Source of the DNA: Roseburia faecis
GTDB lineage: Bacteria > Bacillota > Clostridia > Lachnospirales > Lachnospiraceae
Length of the DNA: 64,000 nt
Direction of reading: 5' to 3'
NCBI RefSeq assembly: GCF_001406815.1
Contig: NZ_CVRR01000037.1
Location: forward strand, 62,001-126,000
Shown: positions 52,347 to 61,814 of the stretch, in pieces
Position numbering within the stretch: position 1 is the first letter of the stretch
How the letters are laid out: each line of letters starts with the position of its first letter
Program-made: the position numbers and the translations under genes
The notes under the pieces: generated by a model
Seen by the model: only the letters and a program-made list of their open reading frames with translations
Databases searched by the model: none
Told to the model about the DNA's origin: nothing

Positions 52347-53945
52347 CTATCGTGCATTTGCCGGCTCCACGTTGACCGACTTTCCTTTGATCTTTACATT
52401 TTTCATGGCTTTTAATACATCTTTTCCATACTCCTGCGGCACCTCGACAAATGTGTAATTATCATACATGTCAATTGCCCCCACAAGTTTGCCCGGAATC
52501 TTTGCCTCTCCGGCTACAGCCCCGAGAATATCTCCCGGGCGGATCCGCTGGCTCTTTCCGATGTTAATGAACAGACGTACCATCCCTTCCTCGGCTCCGG
52601 TATCTCCTGCTAATGCATCATCAAATTCGTGATCCTCCTTTGATAATTCCACTCCGCCGATTGCCTGTTTTAAAAACGCAGCTGCAATATCCATCGCTGT
52701 ATAATCAGAGTTGTTCACCTGCTGCTCTATCAGTTCGATCATATCGCGCAGATCTCCGTCCTCGATAATCTGTCCGATGCCGTCAAGAATCTTATCCGCC
52801 TTGATCGCTGCCACATCATCCGAAGATGGGATTGGCTGCGCCTTGATCTTTGTCTTGCAATAGCGCTGGATCTCTTTGAGTTTGTATACTTCCTTGCCCT
52901 TAACGAAATTAAACGCTTTTCCGGTACGGCCGGCGCGTCCGGTTCTTCCGATCCGGTGCACATAATATTCATTGTCCTGTGGCAGGTCATAGTTGAATAC
53001 CGCTTCAACATCATCCACATCAATTCCACGCGCTGCGACATCGGTTGCAATCAGGATATCTGTTTTCCCATTTCGGAATTTTTTCATCACTCGGTCACGC
53101 TGCACCTGTTTCATATCGCCATGAATTCCCTCGGCTGCATAGCCGCGTCCCTGTAACTCCGATGCCAGTTCATCCACCATGCGCTTGGTATTACAAAATA
53201 CCAGTGAAAGCTTCGGATTATAGTAATCCAGCAGGCGTGTCAGCACTTCCATCTTATCATTTCTGCGCACATCATAATAATACTGGTCAATATTCGGAAC
53301 CGTCAGTTCTTTCTTCGTCACCTTGATCGTAGTCGCATCATGCTGGAATTTTCTTGTGATTTCCAGAATCGGCTTTGGCATAGTTGCCGAAAAAAGTACT
53401 GTCTGCCGGTCTTCATCCGGGATATAGGATAAAATTGTTTCTATATCCTCGCGGAATCCCATATTAAGCATCTCATCCGCTTCATCCAGCACGATCGTGT
53501 TAATATAATCACAGCGAATGGTTTTGCGGCGCAGATGATCCATCACACGCCCCGGTGTTCCGATGATGATGGTTGCCCCACCTTTTAATGCCTTGATCTG
53601 ACGGGAAATATCCTGCCCTCCATAAATGGGAAGCACTTTGATCCCATGCATATATTTTGCAAGTTTCCGGATTTCTTCCGCGCTCTGGATGGCCAGTTCT
53701 CTTGTCGGAGAAAGTACGATTGCCTGCGTTTTTTTATTATTTGGGTCCACTTTCATCAAAAGAGGGATTCCGAAAGAAGCTGTCTTTCCGGTTCCGGTCT
53801 GTGCCTGACCAATCACATCTACCCCACTCATCACAACCGGAATCGCCTGTGACTGGATAGGTGTTGCCTCTTCAAATCCCATCTCTTTGATTGCCCGCAG
53901 AAGCTGCGGATATAACCCTAATTCTTCAAATTTAACTGTTTCCAT
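52347..53945 (-). CDS. deaD: DEAD-box RNA helicase
   Basis: ATP-dependent RNA helicase, 532 residues. Q motif with EATPIQSQAIP, Walker A AQTGTGKT, PTRELAIQ, GTPGRVMDHL, VLDEADEML, SATMP, and HRIGRTGRAGRTG lie in order. The C-terminal about 75 residues (MVRLFINIGKSQRIRPGDIL onward) form the DbpA-type RNA-binding domain that recognises rRNA in relatives. I prefer the ATG at 53945 (AAAGGA 5 bp upstream) to the one two codons earlier. CshA/DbpA-like roles in ribosome assembly or cold response are likely. Confidence 0.94.
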   Translation of the reverse strand: METVKFEELGLYPQLLRAIKEMGFEEATPIQSQAIPVVMSGVDVIGQAQTGTGKTASFGIPLLMKVDPNNKKTQAIVLSPTRELAIQSAEEIRKLAKYMHGIKVLPIYGGQDISRQIKALKGGATIIIGTPGRVMDHLRRKTIRCDYINTIVLDEADEMLNMGFREDIETILSYIPDEDRQTVLFSATMPKPILEITRKFQHDATTIKVTKKELTVPNIDQYYYDVRRNDKMEVLTRLLDYYNPKLSLVFCNTKRMVDELASELQGRGYAAEGIHGDMKQVQRDRVMKKFRNGKTDILIATDVAARGIDVDDVEAVFNYDLPQDNEYYVHRIGRTGRAGRTGKAFNFVKGKEVYKLKEIQRYCKTKIKAQPIPSSDDVAAIKADKILDGIGQIIEDGDLRDMIELIEQQVNNSDYTAMDIAAAFLKQAIGGVELSKEDHEFDDALAGDTGAEEGMVRLFINIGKSQRIRPGDILGAVAGEAKIPGKLVGAIDMYDNYTFVEVPQEYGKDVLKAMKNVKIKGKSVNVEPANAR

Positions 53946-53986
53946 TTTCATCCTTTTCTTTTTGCCAGGTTTCGACTGCCATGCCG

Positions 53987-55621
53987 TTACAATGCGGTTC
54001 CCATGGTCACGTCTTCAGTTTCATCAAGCCCCCCTACACAATAATTGTTCCGGCTGAATTTCTTCACCCGGTAAAGCATATTATCTGCTGCATGCAAAAA
54101 ATCCCAGCTGCGGTTTCCCTTGCGCGGGATTCCCCAACAGATTCCCTGCGAAATCGTCACTACCGGAAGTGCCTTGGAAAACCGGTGTTCTATTTCTAAT
54201 GCAAGTACACGTCTGCGCAACTCTTCTGCAAAGGAAACAGCCTGTTCCCGTGTCACATTCGCATAGATAATGACAAACTCATCCCCTCCATACCGTGCAC
54301 AGAATCCTTCCGCTTCCTCCACCAGATTACGGATCGTATTTGCGATACTTACCAGACACCGGTCTCCTTCCTGATGTCCGTAATTATCATTATATTCCTT
54401 AAAATAATCAATATCGAGTATTTCCATCGCAACCGGAATATCATTCTCCTGCGAATAGGCAAACACCTCTTCTGCATAATCATTCAGACGGAACCTGTTT
54501 GCCATACGCGTCAACGGATCCTGCTCGGAACGCTCCTGTAATACAAGATTCTTTCGTTCCGCCTTCATTCTGGCTTTGCGCATATTCTCCAGATTTTTGC
54601 GCAACGTAATCATACTTGAAAGCATGTTGCGCGTCACTGCTTCGTTCCGTTCAGACAATTCATAGTAAAGCCCGGCAGCCTGCAGATATTCCGCATTCTG
54701 GTTATGCTTCCGGTAAAATTTCATCTTCAGGGACAGAACTTTCAGCTGCAGATTAATGATCTTAAAATTCACCACCTGTGGTTCGATTACTTCAATGATA
54801 CGCCAGAACGATTCATCCTGGTCCGTTTCCAGCAACACCAGACAGCAACGGTAATAATCCGAAAAAAAGTCCAGCACCGTCAGATTATCCGGAAGATTCT
54901 GATGGATCATCTGAATACTCTCATTCCGCTTCTGTACATCTCCCATCTTGTGATAATAAATTACATCCACGATGTCGATAAACAGCCGGTCTGTAAGGGC
55001 AACCTGTTCCCAGCCATCTTTATGCAGATACTCCAGATATGGTTTTGCTTCCTGTAGACGATCCTGCAGGATCAGACATTCTGCCATATTTCCATAAAAA
55101 GCATACATATAAAAATTATACTTTTCATCCTTCTGTTTTGTCTGCAAAATCTGATAAGCTTCTAAAAAAGAATTCTCGGAATCTACATAATGCCCACACT
55201 CCAGATACAATAACCCCATATTGATCAGAATCATAATCTTTTGCATTGGAAGATCATATGTATCACTGTCCTTAAGACCATTCATATAATAGTCAAGCGC
55301 AAGCGATGGATTTCCTCTGCTCATGGATGCGATTCCCAGAAAATTGTAACAACGCACCACAAGTTCCCATTCCTCTGCACGGTCCAGATACGTCAGTGCC
55401 TCTGTCATCATATGGAAAAAATGTGCTCCGTCATTTAATTCATAATAGATTTCCCCACCATAAAAGAAACCGAATCCCATCAACTTTGGATCATCTGTTT
55501 TTCGTCCATACGCTATGATATCCCGACAGCATTCCAACACCACGTCCGCATTGGTTTCCCGATTTTCCAGAACTGTATGAATCCACTGTTGTACGGTTGT
55601 ATTGTACTGGTTAAATTCCAT
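53987..55621 (-). CDS. Cytoplasmic TPR-GGDEF diguanylate cyclase
   Basis: 544 residues with no membrane segment. Residues about 1-330 are helical repeats of TPR kind (NFLGIASMSRGNPSLALDYY, NMGLLYLECGHYVDSENSFL). A coiled coil (about 335-370) leads to a GGDEF domain with DPLTRMANRFRL, ILDIDYFKEYND and an intact RYGGDEF. The inhibitory I-site RxxD is not present upstream of GGDEF (EEAEG instead), so product inhibition may be absent. It probably makes c-di-GMP under control of a protein partner of the TPR domain. Confidence 0.9.
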   Translation of the reverse strand: MEFNQYNTTVQQWIHTVLENRETNADVVLECCRDIIAYGRKTDDPKLMGFGFFYGGEIYYELNDGAHFFHMMTEALTYLDRAEEWELVVRCYNFLGIASMSRGNPSLALDYYMNGLKDSDTYDLPMQKIMILINMGLLYLECGHYVDSENSFLEAYQILQTKQKDEKYNFYMYAFYGNMAECLILQDRLQEAKPYLEYLHKDGWEQVALTDRLFIDIVDVIYYHKMGDVQKRNESIQMIHQNLPDNLTVLDFFSDYYRCCLVLLETDQDESFWRIIEVIEPQVVNFKIINLQLKVLSLKMKFYRKHNQNAEYLQAAGLYYELSERNEAVTRNMLSSMITLRKNLENMRKARMKAERKNLVLQERSEQDPLTRMANRFRLNDYAEEVFAYSQENDIPVAMEILDIDYFKEYNDNYGHQEGDRCLVSIANTIRNLVEEAEGFCARYGGDEFVIIYANVTREQAVSFAEELRRRVLALEIEHRFSKALPVVTISQGICWGIPRKGNRSWDFLHAADNMLYRVKKFSRNNYCVGGLDETEDVTMGTAL

Positions 55622-55700
55622 ATTTTATCCCTCTTAAGCTGAGATACCTCTTGATTATGTACGGTTTTTTCGCATAAAGCTCCAAAACCGTTTACATTTT

Positions 55701-55729
55701 ATTGTATTAGAAAAAACTATGAATGTCAA
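55701..55729 (-). promoter_or_regulatory. Sigma-A promoter of the TPR-GGDEF gene
   Basis: Perfect TTGACA (55724-55729), 17 bp, TACAAT (55701-55706) on the minus strand. The -35 overlaps the stop codon of the spoIIQ-like gene. Confidence 0.82.
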
Positions 55730-56481
55730 TCCAGCGTATCCATCGCCATCTGCGGAAGATATTCTTTCGGATCCACAGCTTTTCCATCTTTTTTCAGCTG
55801 AAAATAGACGTTACTGCCTTCGGTTGTATAATATTTTGTCGGCTCACTGACATATCCCAGCACCTGACCAGCTTCCGGCGTATCCCCTTTTGCAAAATTC
55901 AGTTCCTTCAACTGTCCGTAAACCGCAGCATATCCGTCACCCAGATCCTGTATCACCGTACATCCGGTTTCTTCATTTTCCTGAATATCCGTTATTTTTC
56001 CCGTTGCCATTGCAAACACTTTATCATTGACATTGCCACTGATCACCATGGCAGGATTGCATCGGTACTGCTCTAACGTGGGAAAATAAATGGTGGAATC
56101 CATGCTGTAATCCAGAAGAACATCTCCCTCAATTGGCCAGACCGCAGAACTCTTGTCAAAATGCTGTGTCACGGTGGCTGCTGTCTCTACTGTTTTTTCT
56201 TCGTCCTGTTTCTTCTCTTCCTCCTGCTGTGTTTCTTCCTGTTTCATTTTTTCCTGCTCTGCCAGCTTTAACGCCTGTTCTTCCGCTTTTTTCGTTGCAT
56301 CTTCCACACTTATTTCCGGTTTCACTTCATAGGAAGCCGGTGCCTCCTGCTGGGTCTGTGCCGCAATTTCCTGTTCTGCTTCCCTGCGTTCTTTTCCTTT
56401 ATCCGTGGCATATACACTGACAAATCCAATCACTCCCGCTACCAGACACGCGACAGTAGCTATATACTGTTGTTTTCTCAT
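55726..56481 (-). CDS. SpoIIQ-like membrane protein with degenerate LytM domain
   Basis: 251 residues. One N-terminal transmembrane helix (about 6-24, IATVACLVAGVIGFVSVYA) is followed by a Glu/Gln/Lys-rich coiled-coil region (about 30-105) and a C-terminal M23/LytM fold (about 110-245: WPIEGDVLLDYSMDSTIYFP, VFAMATGKITDIQENEETGC). The metal ligands of active M23 peptidases are missing: the HxxxD position reads NPAMVISG and the HxH position reads VYGQL. Size, topology and a forespore-type promoter fit SpoIIQ, the forespore half of the SpoIIQ-SpoIIIAH channel. A general LytM scaffold is the alternative. Confidence 0.72.
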   Translation of the reverse strand: MRKQQYIATVACLVAGVIGFVSVYATDKGKERREAEQEIAAQTQQEAPASYEVKPEISVEDATKKAEEQALKLAEQEKMKQEETQQEEEKKQDEEKTVETAATVTQHFDKSSAVWPIEGDVLLDYSMDSTIYFPTLEQYRCNPAMVISGNVNDKVFAMATGKITDIQENEETGCTVIQDLGDGYAAVYGQLKELNFAKGDTPEAGQVLGYVSEPTKYYTTEGSNVYFQLKKDGKAVDPKEYLPQMAMDTLD

Positions 56482-56524
56482 TTGGCTTACCTCCATCATC
56501 ATTTCGTTTTATGGTCTTTGATGA

Positions 56525-56555
56525 TAGTATGGACTGCCCACGCTGTTTTTATACA
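56525..56555 (-). promoter_or_regulatory. Forespore (sigma-F/G-type) promoter of the spoIIQ-like gene
   Basis: Minus strand TGTATA (56550-56555), 18 bp, CATACTA (56525-56531). The -10 and spacing are the same as at spoVT. It overlaps the last codons of rsmA and lies 43 bp before the start codon. Confidence 0.72.
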
Positions 56556-57424
56556 GCACTCCTGTGATCATAAATAATATTGGAGAGCTGTGCAAACTGC
56601 TCTAAAGAAAGTGCCTCTCCACGAATATTAACCGGTACGCCAAGTTTCTCAATACATGCCTGCAGTTCTTCTTTCGGAAGACCGAATGCACCATAATTGG
56701 CAAGCCCGTTTGCCAGTGTTTTCCTGCGCTGATTGAACGATGCCCGGATCACCTGAAACAGCAGTTTTTCGCTTTTTACGGTAACCGGCGGCTCACTATG
56801 ACGTGTCAGACGGATCACGGCACTGCCGACTTTCGGCTGCGGCATAAAACAGCTTGGCGGAACATTGACTACGATTTCCGGTTTTGCGTAATATTGCACC
56901 GCCAGGGAAAGTGCGCCATATTCCTTGCTTCCCGGTCCTTCCTGCATACGATCCGCTACTTCTTTCTGTACCATGATCGTGATACTGTCGATCGGCACAT
57001 GGCTTTCAAACAATCCCATGATGATCGGAGTCGTAATGTAATACGGAAGATTTGCAACGACCTTGATCGGTTTCCCGTTATTTTTTTCTTCCGCAAGCTT
57101 TGAAATATTTACTTTTAAAATATCTTCATTCAATACATCAACATTATTATATTCCGCAAGCGTATCTTTTAGAATCGGAATCAGATTGGTATCTATTTCC
57201 ACTGCCACTACCGCGCGTGCCGCCTCACAGAGATATTGTGTCATGGTTCCGATTCCCGGACCGATTTCCAGCACAAAATCATCCTTTGTGATCTGCGCAG
57301 CTTCTATAATTTCCTCTAAAATTCCTGTATCAATCAAAAAATTCTGTCCAAATTTTTTCTGAAAATTAAACTGGTATTTCTGCAATACTGCAATCGTGTT
57401 CTTAGGATTTCCTAATGTAGCCAT
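56549..57424 (-). CDS. rsmA: 16S rRNA dimethyladenosine methyltransferase
   Basis: Dimethylates the two adjacent adenosines near the 3' end of 16S rRNA (A1518/A1519 in E. coli). 291 residues: KKFGQNFLIDTGILEEII, SAM motif VLEIGPGIGTMTQYL, and NLPYYITTPIIM in which the catalytic NLPY is intact. Its start lies just after the terminator of the ferredoxin gene, so it may depend on readthrough or a promoter I cannot see. Confidence 0.96.
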   Translation of the reverse strand: MATLGNPKNTIAVLQKYQFNFQKKFGQNFLIDTGILEEIIEAAQITKDDFVLEIGPGIGTMTQYLCEAARAVVAVEIDTNLIPILKDTLAEYNNVDVLNEDILKVNISKLAEEKNNGKPIKVVANLPYYITTPIIMGLFESHVPIDSITIMVQKEVADRMQEGPGSKEYGALSLAVQYYAKPEIVVNVPPSCFMPQPKVGSAVIRLTRHSEPPVTVKSEKLLFQVIRASFNQRRKTLANGLANYGAFGLPKEELQACIEKLGVPVNIRGEALSLEQFAQLSNIIYDHRSAV

Positions 57425-57445
57425 GTTATTCCTCTCTTTCTATAA

Positions 57446-57485
57446 TCGAAAAAGAGCTGCCTCCGTGGTTTAAGAGACAGCTCTT
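57446..57485 (-). terminator. Intrinsic terminator of the ferredoxin gene
   Basis: AAGAGCTG-CCTC and GAG-CAGCTCTT type arms (57452-57459 with 57478-57485, extended inward) followed by TTTTTCG on the minus strand, 20 bp after the ferredoxin stop. Confidence 0.8.
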
Positions 57486-57505
57486 CGTTTCGTTTTATTA
57501 TGTGA

Positions 57506-57676
57506 TTAGCCCTGAGAGATTGCTCCAGTTGGGCAAACACCAGCACATGTACCACAATCAACACAACTATTTGCATCGATCTCGTACTGAGAAGCACCTG
57601 CAGAGATTGCTCCTACAGGACACTCGCCTGCACATGTACCACAGCTAACGCATGAATCAGAAATAACGTATGCCAT
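57506..57676 (-). CDS. 2[4Fe-4S] ferredoxin
   Basis: 56-residue clostridial-type ferredoxin with two CxxCxxCxxxCP motifs (CVSCGTCAGECP and CVDCGTCAGVCP) in the usual internal repeat. The start at 57676 (MAYVISDSC) follows AAGGAGG; an upstream ATG extends it only by an unlikely leader. It is monocistronic with its own promoter and terminator. It carries low-potential electrons in fermentation. A 16-bp palindrome in the leader may make it iron- or redox-responsive. Confidence 0.95.
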   Translation of the reverse strand: MAYVISDSCVSCGTCAGECPVGAISAGASQYEIDANSCVDCGTCAGVCPTGAISQG

Positions 57677-57694
57677 AATAAAATCCTCCTTATG

Positions 57695-57710
57695 AATAAT
57701 GATCATTATT
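57695..57710. promoter_or_regulatory. 16-bp palindrome in the ferredoxin leader, Fur-box-like
   Basis: AATAATGATCATTATT is a perfect palindrome between the predicted transcription start and the Shine-Dalgarno site. It resembles the core of the Fur consensus (GATAATGATAATCATTATC). Confidence 0.45.
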
Positions 57711-57729
57711 GCCTTATTGGCTTAATGGT

Positions 57730-57758
57730 ATTCTAGTACAAACCCGTCCAAAGCGCAA
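57730..57758 (-). promoter_or_regulatory. Promoter of the ferredoxin gene
   Basis: Minus strand TTGCGC (57753-57758), 17 bp, TAGAAT (57730-57735). Confidence 0.6.
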
Positions 57759-57806
57759 GCATTTCGGCAAATGTATTTAATTTGATGCATGATCATAAGA
57801 AAAATT

Positions 57807-59138
57807 TTATCGTTCCAGATTTGCAAACTTCGTGTATTCCGGCAGCCATGCGAGGTTCACCGTACCGATCGGACCATTACGCTGTTTGGCGATAATGATT
57901 TCTGAAATTCCTTTCAGTTCAGTATCCTTGTTATAATAATCATCACGATAAATAAACATCACGACATCGGCATCCTGCTCGATCGCTCCGGATTCTCGCA
58001 GATCGGAGAGCATCGGACGATGATCCGGTCTCTGCTCTACTGCACGGGAAAGCTGGGACAAAGCAAGCACCGGTACATTCAGTTCACGGGCAAGTGCTTT
58101 CAGGGAACGGGAGATGTCCGAAATCTCCTGCTGCCGGCTGTCTGTACTCCTGCCGGACCCAGACATCAACTGCAGATAGTCAATGATGATAAGTTTCAGA
58201 TCATGCTCCAGCTTATATTTACGGCATTTACTGCGCATCTCGGAAATACTGATTCCTGGCGTATCATCAATGATCAGTTCGGAATCCCCTATGATTCCGG
58301 CTCCTTCGACGAGTTTCGCCCAGTCAGCATCCGACAGATTACCGGTACGAAGTGCCTGTGCATCTACACGGGATTCCAGGGAGAACAGTCGGTTTACCAG
58401 CTGCTCCTTCGACATTTCCAATGAAAATATCGCCGTGCACATGTTTTCATGAAATGCCACATACTGTGCAATGTTTAAAACAAACGCTGTCTTTCCCATA
58501 GACGGACGGGCTGCAATCAATACCAGATCCGATGGCTGTAATCCCGCTGTCCGGTAATCCAAATCAATAAACCCTGTCGGTATTCCCGTAACATTTCCGT
58601 CCTGCTGTGACGCTTTTTCAATCTTTTCCAGTGCGTTCATGACAACCTGACGAATCGGCACATAGTCTCCACCGGTACGGCTTGACAACAATGCAAAAAT
58701 ATCATGTTCGGTCTTATCCAGAACACTTTCGAGCGATTCTTTGCCCGCATAGCACTCATTCTCTATCTCTTCCGTGACCCGGATGAGTTTCCGCTTCATG
58801 GAATTTTCTTTTACAATATTACAATAATATTTGACATTCGCGGATGTCGGAACCGCACGCACCAATTCTCCAACGAATTCCAGACTGGAGACTTCCTGTG
58901 GTACATCCTTTTCCTTGAGTTTATTCTGCAGTGTAACCAGATCCACCGGCTGTCCGCTGCTGTACAATTCGATCATCGCATCAAAGAGAATTCCATACTG
59001 CTTGTGATAAAAATCTTCCTGCAGAAGGATCTCCATGGCTGTGACAATGGCATCCTGATCCATGATCATGGAACCAATGACCGACTGCTCGGCTTCCAGA
59101 CTGTTCGGCATCACCCGCTTGATCAGCGTTTCTTCCAA
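57807..59138 (-). CDS. dnaB: Replicative DNA helicase DnaB
   Basis: Ring helicase of the replication fork, 443 residues. N-terminal domain PNSLEAEQSVIGSMIMD, linker, then RecA-like domain with Walker A AARPSMGKTAFVLNIA, Walker B LIIIDYLQLMSG and RDDYYN near the end. It follows rplI by 12 bp, the common clostridial gdpP-rplI-dnaB cluster. No intein is present. Confidence 0.97.
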   Translation of the reverse strand: MEETLIKRVMPNSLEAEQSVIGSMIMDQDAIVTAMEILLQEDFYHKQYGILFDAMIELYSSGQPVDLVTLQNKLKEKDVPQEVSSLEFVGELVRAVPTSANVKYYCNIVKENSMKRKLIRVTEEIENECYAGKESLESVLDKTEHDIFALLSSRTGGDYVPIRQVVMNALEKIEKASQQDGNVTGIPTGFIDLDYRTAGLQPSDLVLIAARPSMGKTAFVLNIAQYVAFHENMCTAIFSLEMSKEQLVNRLFSLESRVDAQALRTGNLSDADWAKLVEGAGIIGDSELIIDDTPGISISEMRSKCRKYKLEHDLKLIIIDYLQLMSGSGRSTDSRQQEISDISRSLKALARELNVPVLALSQLSRAVEQRPDHRPMLSDLRESGAIEQDADVVMFIYRDDYYNKDTELKGISEIIIAKQRNGPIGTVNLAWLPEYTKFANLER

Positions 59139-59150
59139 GCGAACTTCCTC

Positions 59151-59597
59151 CTATTCCTCAACAACCTGAACACGCAGTGTTGCGGTTACCTTTGGATGAA
59201 GCTTCACCGGAATCTCATAAGTTCCAAGAGCCTTGATGGATTCGCCCAGCTGCATCTTCTTTTTATCCAGATCCAGCCCTGCCTGCTCTTTTGCAGCCTG
59301 TGCAATTTCCTTGGTGGAAACAGACCCGAAAATACGTCCGCCCTCACCGGATTTGATCTTTACAACAACTTTCTTTGTTCCGATCTCTTCCGCCAGTTCC
59401 TTTGCGTGCTCTAAATTTTCAGCTGCCACTTTGTCTGCATGCTGATTCTGCAATTTGAGGTCATTCAGATTCTTTGTCGTTGCCTCTACTCCAAGTTTCT
59501 TCGGCAGAATTGCATTGCGTGCATAACCGTCACTCACATTTACGATTTCGCCCTTTTTCCCAAGAGCTTTCACATCCTGTAATAAAATTACTTTCAT
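59151..59597 (-). CDS. rplI: 50S ribosomal protein L9
   Basis: 148 residues, the family length. The N-terminal rRNA-binding domain reads [20 protein letters not shown] with [20 protein letters not shown], then the long helix and C-terminal domain ([10 protein letters not shown]). Its ATG overlaps the gdpP stop (ATGA), so the two are coupled. Confidence 0.98.
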   Translation of the reverse strand: MKVILLQDVKALGKKGEIVNVSDGYARNAILPKKLGVEATTKNLNDLKLQNQHADKVAAENLEHAKELAEEIGTKKVVVKIKSGEGGRIFGSVSTKEIAQAAKEQAGLDLDKKKMQLGESIKALGTYEIPVKLHPKVTATLRVQVVEE

Positions 59598-61645
59598 TCC
59601 TGTATATCTCCTTCTTCAAGCATTTCATCAATGGTCCGCATAATGGCATGTTTTGCCTCGGAAATCGTACATCCCGTCAACTGTGCACCAGCCACATTCA
59701 AATGACCGCCGCCACCCATTCGTTCCATGATTAACTGTACATTGATCTCATCAATGGAACGCGAACTGATGTATATTTTTCCTGCGTACTCTGTCAGCAC
59801 AAAAGATGCCTTGATTCCTATAATATTGAGCAGCTCATTTGCTGCCTGCGCGCCGACAATCGTCGGACTTTCCACGTCCTCACTCGGACAGACAGAAATT
59901 GCAAATGCCCCACGGTATACTTCCGCATGACGCACTGCCTCCGCACGGGCTTTATAGCATGCCATATCATTTCGCAGCATTTTACGCACACGGGTCACTT
60001 CTGCCCCGGAGCGTCTGAGATATGCTGCCGCCTCAAATGTACGGACACCTGTTTTGGTCATAAAGTTATTGGTATCAATCAAAATACCTGCATAAATGCA
60101 GTCTGCCTCTGCCGGAGAAAGCTTGAATCCCTCCTGGAAGTACTGTAAAACTTCTGCTACCATCTCACAGGCAGAAGACGCATACGGCTCAATATAGGAC
60201 AGAAGCGGATTTTCAATCACTTCGCTGCCCTGACGGTGATGATCAAACACAACGATCGTATCTGTGCGCGTGAGCAGTTCCGGGCACTCCGTATAACTTG
60301 GCCGGTTGGTATCTACCACCATAACCAGGGAATTGCGGCTTACTTCCTCGATTGCAATCTCACTGTTGATAAACATGTCTTCCGGATAGCCTTTTTCCGG
60401 AGTAAAACATTCCATAAGCGGCCGGATGGAAGTTGTTGGCTCATTGATCACGATCTGTGCCTTTTTTCCAAGCACACGGGCTGCACAGAAAATTCCAATT
60501 CCCGCACCAAGGGAATCGACATCTGTCAGGCTGTGCCCCATGATAATCACGTTCTCACGGCTCTCAATAATTTCATGCAGCGCATGTGCCTTGACCCTCG
60601 CTTTTACACGGGTGTTGCGCTCCACCTGTTTTGCCTTGCCGCCAAAATATGCAATATCCTCACCATTTTTGACAACGACCTGATCCCCGCCTCGTCCGAG
60701 TGCCAGATCAATTGCCGCACGTGCCTGCTCATAGTTTTCGTTATAAGAAGTCCCCTTGATCCCGACACCGATACTCAGCGTGACCGCCATCTCATTGCCC
60801 ACTTTGACCGTCTTGACATCTTCAAGTACACTGAACCGGTCGTCCATAAGCTTCTGTAAATATTTATACTTAAATACCACAAAATACTTGTCTTTTTCAA
60901 TTTTGCGGACAAGCGCATCCATCTTTGAAAAATACTGGTTCACTTTCCTGTCGACAAGGGCAATCAGAAGTGATCGCTTCACATCCTCGATACTGTCAAG
61001 TGCCTCGTCATAGTTATCAATGTAAACAAGTGCCGATACCTGTTTCTGATCCAGATTCTCCTGTCTGCAGTGCTGCAGTTCCGTCTCATCAAACAGATAC
61101 AATGCCGTCAGGAATTCATCGGAACCTTTCACATCAATTTCTTTACTCTCCTCCATGATATCGTCAAAATAAATACGATTCAGGGAAATCCGGAAAATGC
61201 GCTCCTTTTTTTCAATTGTTATATCCTGTGCATCCTCATGTTTCTGAAGAAACTCACGGGTAATATTGGAAAAAAGGGTTGTAATTGATTTATGATAGTT
61301 TCTCCCCACTCCCGTCAGTTCGGAAAAACGTTCATTCACCCAGAGAATTTTCCCCGTATAATCCAGCAGCGCATATGGAATTTCAAACTCATTCAAAAGC
61401 TTTTTTTGTACCGTTGCATACTGTGTGGCAAAATTGATAATTTCATTTGCAAGCCGGGGTCTGGTATTATAATATAAGCCCAGTTCCAGTACAAAATAGA
61501 CAGCAATAAATACCGTCAGCAAAAAGCCTGCCGTCACATCGTAAAAATAAAGCCCCACATCTGCGAGTGTCATCGGGATCGTCAGCCACAATGGCCAGCA
61601 GAGATATGATCTCAGTTTTCCCTTAAACCGAACCTTTGATTTCAT
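59594..61645 (-). CDS. gdpP: c-di-AMP phosphodiesterase GdpP
   Basis: 683-residue membrane protein. Two transmembrane helices (about 12-55), a PAS domain (about 80-170), a degenerate GGDEF domain (about 180-320, without the GGDEF sequence) and a C-terminal DHH/DHHA1 phosphodiesterase. The DHH metal motifs [24 protein letters not shown] and VVFDHHRQG, and the DHHA1 [13 protein letters not shown], are all present. Relatives hydrolyse c-di-AMP to pApA and affect osmotic balance and beta-lactam tolerance. It is first in the gdpP-rplI-dnaB cluster. Confidence 0.95.
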   Translation of the reverse strand: MKSKVRFKGKLRSYLCWPLWLTIPMTLADVGLYFYDVTAGFLLTVFIAVYFVLELGLYYNTRPRLANEIINFATQYATVQKKLLNEFEIPYALLDYTGKILWVNERFSELTGVGRNYHKSITTLFSNITREFLQKHEDAQDITIEKKERIFRISLNRIYFDDIMEESKEIDVKGSDEFLTALYLFDETELQHCRQENLDQKQVSALVYIDNYDEALDSIEDVKRSLLIALVDRKVNQYFSKMDALVRKIEKDKYFVVFKYKYLQKLMDDRFSVLEDVKTVKVGNEMAVTLSIGVGIKGTSYNENYEQARAAIDLALGRGGDQVVVKNGEDIAYFGGKAKQVERNTRVKARVKAHALHEIIESRENVIIMGHSLTDVDSLGAGIGIFCAARVLGKKAQIVINEPTTSIRPLMECFTPEKGYPEDMFINSEIAIEEVSRNSLVMVVDTNRPSYTECPELLTRTDTIVVFDHHRQGSEVIENPLLSYIEPYASSACEMVAEVLQYFQEGFKLSPAEADCIYAGILIDTNNFMTKTGVRTFEAAAYLRRSGAEVTRVRKMLRNDMACYKARAEAVRHAEVYRGAFAISVCPSEDVESPTIVGAQAANELLNIIGIKASFVLTEYAGKIYISSRSIDEINVQLIMERMGGGGHLNVAGAQLTGCTISEAKHAIMRTIDEMLEEGDIQE

Positions 61646-61705
61646 TTACGCTCCTGTTCTTTCCACATCATCGCCCAACTGTGGAATATACCCCCACATC
61701 AATAA

Positions 61706-61733
61706 TCTATAGTATAACATTTTCCCTGTGCAA
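61706..61733 (-). promoter_or_regulatory. Possible promoter of the gdpP-rplI-dnaB cluster
   Basis: Minus strand TTGCAC (61728-61733), 16 bp, TATAGA (61706-61711), about 60 bp before gdpP. An overlapping TATACT offers an alternative -10. Confidence 0.45.
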
Positions 61734-61753
61734 AATAAAGACCTTACTGAGAT

Positions 61754-61786
61754 AACAAAAACTGCCCCATTTTCATGGAGCAGTTT
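61754..61786 (-). terminator. Intrinsic terminator of the SPFH gene
   Basis: AAACTGCTCCAT/ATGGGGCAGTTT arms (61775-61786 and 61759-61770, one mismatch) with a 4-nt loop, followed by TTTTTG on the minus strand, 28 bp after the stop. Confidence 0.88.
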
Positions 61787-61814
61787 CGTCCAATGCATCA
61801 CAGATGTATCTGTG

